NCBI RefSeq assembly: GCF_012427705.1
Contig: NZ_CP048602.1
Span: 3,410,001 to 3,474,000 of the forward strand
Origin: Vreelandella piezotolerans
Lineage (GTDB): Bacteria > Pseudomonadota > Gammaproteobacteria > Pseudomonadales > Halomonadaceae
DNA length: 64,000 nt
Direction of reading: 5' to 3'
The notes under the pieces are model-generated. The model was not told where the DNA came from and did no database searches. It saw only the letters and a list, made by a program, of their open reading frames with translations. Every line of letters begins with the position of its first letter. Within the stretch, counting starts at the first letter, position 1. Both the position numbers and the translations under genes were made by a program. This document shows positions 62,447 through 64,000 of this stretch, one piece after another.

Positions 62447-63325
62447 TCAAGGCTTCTGCTCACCGTCTTTTACTGGCTGCGCGGGCATGTCGAGCAGAAA
62501 ACGTTCACCATCAATCGCTTGGCGGAGTCTCGAGTGGAGAATCTCGACAATGCCCGCGTGCTCACCTACTAGCGCGGTGGTCGCCACCGTTAATCCGCGA
62601 TGGCGGTGCTCGGCGGCGGCGCAAATCTCGGCAATGTCACCACCCTCACCGGCATGACGGCCTGGAGAGAGAAACAACATCGCCAGCACCACGTGGCCGC
62701 TGCTGAATTCGGGAGTATCCAGCAGGTCCTCCAAGAGCGGCTCGTTGAAGCGGTACTCATCGCCGTCACGTCGCTCCATGGAAGCGACCGCCACGCAGCC
62801 CACCTCGTCGCCCAGCAGGACGCTCAACTGCCCGGCCAGGCGGTTACGGACGGCGGTGACCTCGGGAATCGGGCTGCCGTGATCCACCAGCGCGACCTTA
62901 GCAGCGTCATTTTCGGGCAGTTGGGCGCGCACGTGATCGGCCAACAGCTTCGCCAAACGCAGGTCGTTATGACCGAGCTCATCCACCAGCGGCCGTGCGA
63001 CGCGCACCGTCACATCAGGGAAGCGTGCCTGTAGCGCGGCCATCCGCTCCGGTAAATACCCCGTGAGGGCTTTGCTGGGGCCGAAGAAAAACGGCAGCAC
63101 GACGATCTCGGTGGCCCCCGCTTCGGCGCTGCGTTCGGCGGCGGGGCCCAGCGTGATGGCCGGAATGCCATCGACCTCTTCGGCGGGGATTTTATTGGAG
63201 TGCAGCAGCGAGGCCGCTTGAACGGTTTCCCCGAGCTGCTCACTCAGCGCCGCCGCCACCCGACGCAGATTATGGGTCGCTTGGGGGCGTAGAGAGCCGT
63301 TATCGACAAGAAAAATAGCGCGCAT
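62447..63325 (-). CDS. CbiX-like sirohydrochlorin cobaltochelatase family protein, two-domain
   Basis: 292 residues made of two CbiX-type chelatase halves. C-terminal half keeps both active-site histidines (VDHGSPIPE and LSPGRHAGEGGDI). N-terminal half has lost them: LVDNGSLRP has Asn for His, and the later position reads LPFFFGPSKALTGYLPE with no His. One active half may carry metal insertion, into sirohydrochlorin or another tetrapyrrole; the metal is unknown. No cobalamin genes are adjacent. Confidence 0.8.
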   Translation of the reverse strand: MRAIFLVDNGSLRPQATHNLRRVAAALSEQLGETVQAASLLHSNKIPAEEVDGIPAITLGPAAERSAEAGATEIVVLPFFFGPSKALTGYLPERMAALQARFPDVTVRVARPLVDELGHNDLRLAKLLADHVRAQLPENDAAKVALVDHGSPIPEVTAVRNRLAGQLSVLLGDEVGCVAVASMERRDGDEYRFNEPLLEDLLDTPEFSSGHVVLAMLFLSPGRHAGEGGDIAEICAAAEHRHRGLTVATTALVGEHAGIVEILHSRLRQAIDGERFLLDMPAQPVKDGEQKP

Positions 63326-63339
63326 CGCGTTCGTCCTTT

Positions 63340-64000
63340 TCAGTCAAAGCGTGGATGAGCCGCCAGCACATCCGCAGCGGCTCGGTGTAGCTGGGCGTGG
63401 CGTGCGGCGAGAGCGATGATATCGCGGTCGTAGCCACCGCCAATCACCGCCGCGACGGGAATGGCCGCCTCGCGACAGAGGTTCAACACGTAGTGATCTC
63501 GGGCATACAGCCCGTCGCTGCTTAGCGATAAATAGCCCAGGCGGTCGTCGTGATGCACATCTACCCCCGCATCGTAGAGCACCACGTCGGGTTGGTAGGC
63601 AGCAAGCACCCCAGGCAGCCAAGAGGTCAGTTCGGCCAAATAGGCGGCATCCTGCATGCCGTTGGGCAGGGCGATATCCAAATCGCTTTTTGCTTTGCGG
63701 GCGGGAAAGTTTCGCGCCGCATGCATGGACAACGTAAACACGCCTGGCACCTTTTCAAAGAGGCGCGCGGTGCCATCGCCCTGGTGCACGTCGCAATCCA
63801 CGATCAGCACCCGCTCTGCCCAGCCCTGCGCCAGCGCGTGGGCGGCGGCCACGGCTAAGTCGTTGATCAAGCAGTAGCCGCTGGCGGCATCTGCATGGGC
63901 GTGGTGCGTGCCGCCCGCCGAGTTACAGGCAAGCCCGGTGGCCAGGGCCGCTTCCAGGGTGAGCAGCGTGCCGCCGGTTTCCAGCCGCACTCGTTGCACC
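63340..64000 (-). CDS. Histone-deacetylase-family hydrolase (5' truncated)
   Basis: C-terminal ~220 residues of a class II HDAC-like (acetylpolyamine amidohydrolase/AcuC) enzyme; the start lies right of the window. Active-site elements present: GGTHHAHADAASGYCLINDL with the His-His dyad and DCDVHQGDG with DAGVDVHHDD for zinc. Hydrolyses acetyl groups from polyamines or similar small amides in bacteria. Adjacent to the CbiX-like gene on the same strand (14 bp gap). Confidence 0.9.
   Translation of the reverse strand, partial: VQRVRLETGGTLLTLEAALATGLACNSAGGTHHAHADAASGYCLINDLAVAAAHALAQGWAERVLIVDCDVHQGDGTARLFEKVPGVFTLSMHAARNFPARKAKSDLDIALPNGMQDAAYLAELTSWLPGVLAAYQPDVVLYDAGVDVHHDDRLGYLSLSSDGLYARDHYVLNLCREAAIPVAAVIGGGYDRDIIALAARHAQLHRAAADVLAAHPRFD

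Noticed and set aside
1..64000. CRISPR arrays, tRNA, rRNA or insertion sequences
   Set aside because: No regularly spaced repeats, tRNA-like cloverleaf sequences, rRNA segments or transposase-like proteins were recognised.

Overview
The window looks like chromosomal DNA of a moderately GC-rich gammaproteobacterium, most probably a halomonad (Halomonas and relatives). This is an inference from gene content (TAXI-type TRAP transporter, Na+/solute and DASS symporters, phosphatidylcholine synthase, GABA and beta-alanine catabolism, an M24 ectoine-hydrolase-like enzyme) and base composition; no rRNA or tRNA gene is present to confirm it. The protein-coding genes are cut at both edges: a siderophore-type binding protein on the left and a histone-deacetylase-like hydrolase on the right.

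Layout. 1-8.3 kb: a LysR regulator divergent from a tightly overlapping catabolic operon (TAXI binding protein, fused TRAP permease, NAD-dependent hydroxyacid dehydrogenase, BKACE/DUF849 enzyme, split AtuA pair), which reads as uptake of an unknown hydroxyacid, its oxidation to a beta-keto acid, and cleavage. 8.25-11.5 kb: a diguanylate cyclase in one operon with two orphan periplasmic amino-acid-binding proteins. 11.8-18.7 kb: ybaK-like, GNAT, pcs, tag, a MocR regulator with a clear four-copy operator facing DUF1127-phzF, two small heat-shock proteins, a Lrp/AsnC-like remnant and a Nudix hydrolase. 18.8-28 kb: a RutR-type TetR regulator, mmsA and omega-aminotransferase (minus), facing a DUF3311/SSS symporter, GntR regulator, N-carbamoyl-amino-acid hydrolase and amidase (plus), together a likely beta-alanine/ureido- or amide-compound catabolic island.

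28.1-31.4 kb is a visibly AT-richer block of four co-oriented genes of mostly unknown function separated by attC-like sites, one strikingly VCR-like, with no integrase: an integron-cassette cluster (CALIN). One cassette encodes an abortive-infection-like protein. 31.5-45.4 kb is a GC-rich anaerobic-respiration block: menE, menC, menB, frdD, frdC, frdB, frdA, a DASS dicarboxylate transporter on the opposite strand behind a perfect FNR/Anr box with a correctly spaced -10, then menH, menD, menF, a DoxX protein and menA. Together they would make menaquinone and use it to reduce fumarate, while the transporter imports or exchanges C4-dicarboxylates.

45.4-64 kb: ABM-family monooxygenase, photolyase/cryptochrome-like protein, an AT-rich insert with a DUF4238 gene, a GABA permease-gabD-gabT operon facing a GabR-like regulator, a lytic-transglycosylase-like lipoprotein, a TSUP permease, an M24 hydrolase with lost metal ligands, an unknown small protein, nemA-type ene-reductase, TspO, a ZipA-like membrane protein, the ABC-F protein YbiT, a CbiX-like chelatase with one degenerate half, and the partial HDAC-like gene.
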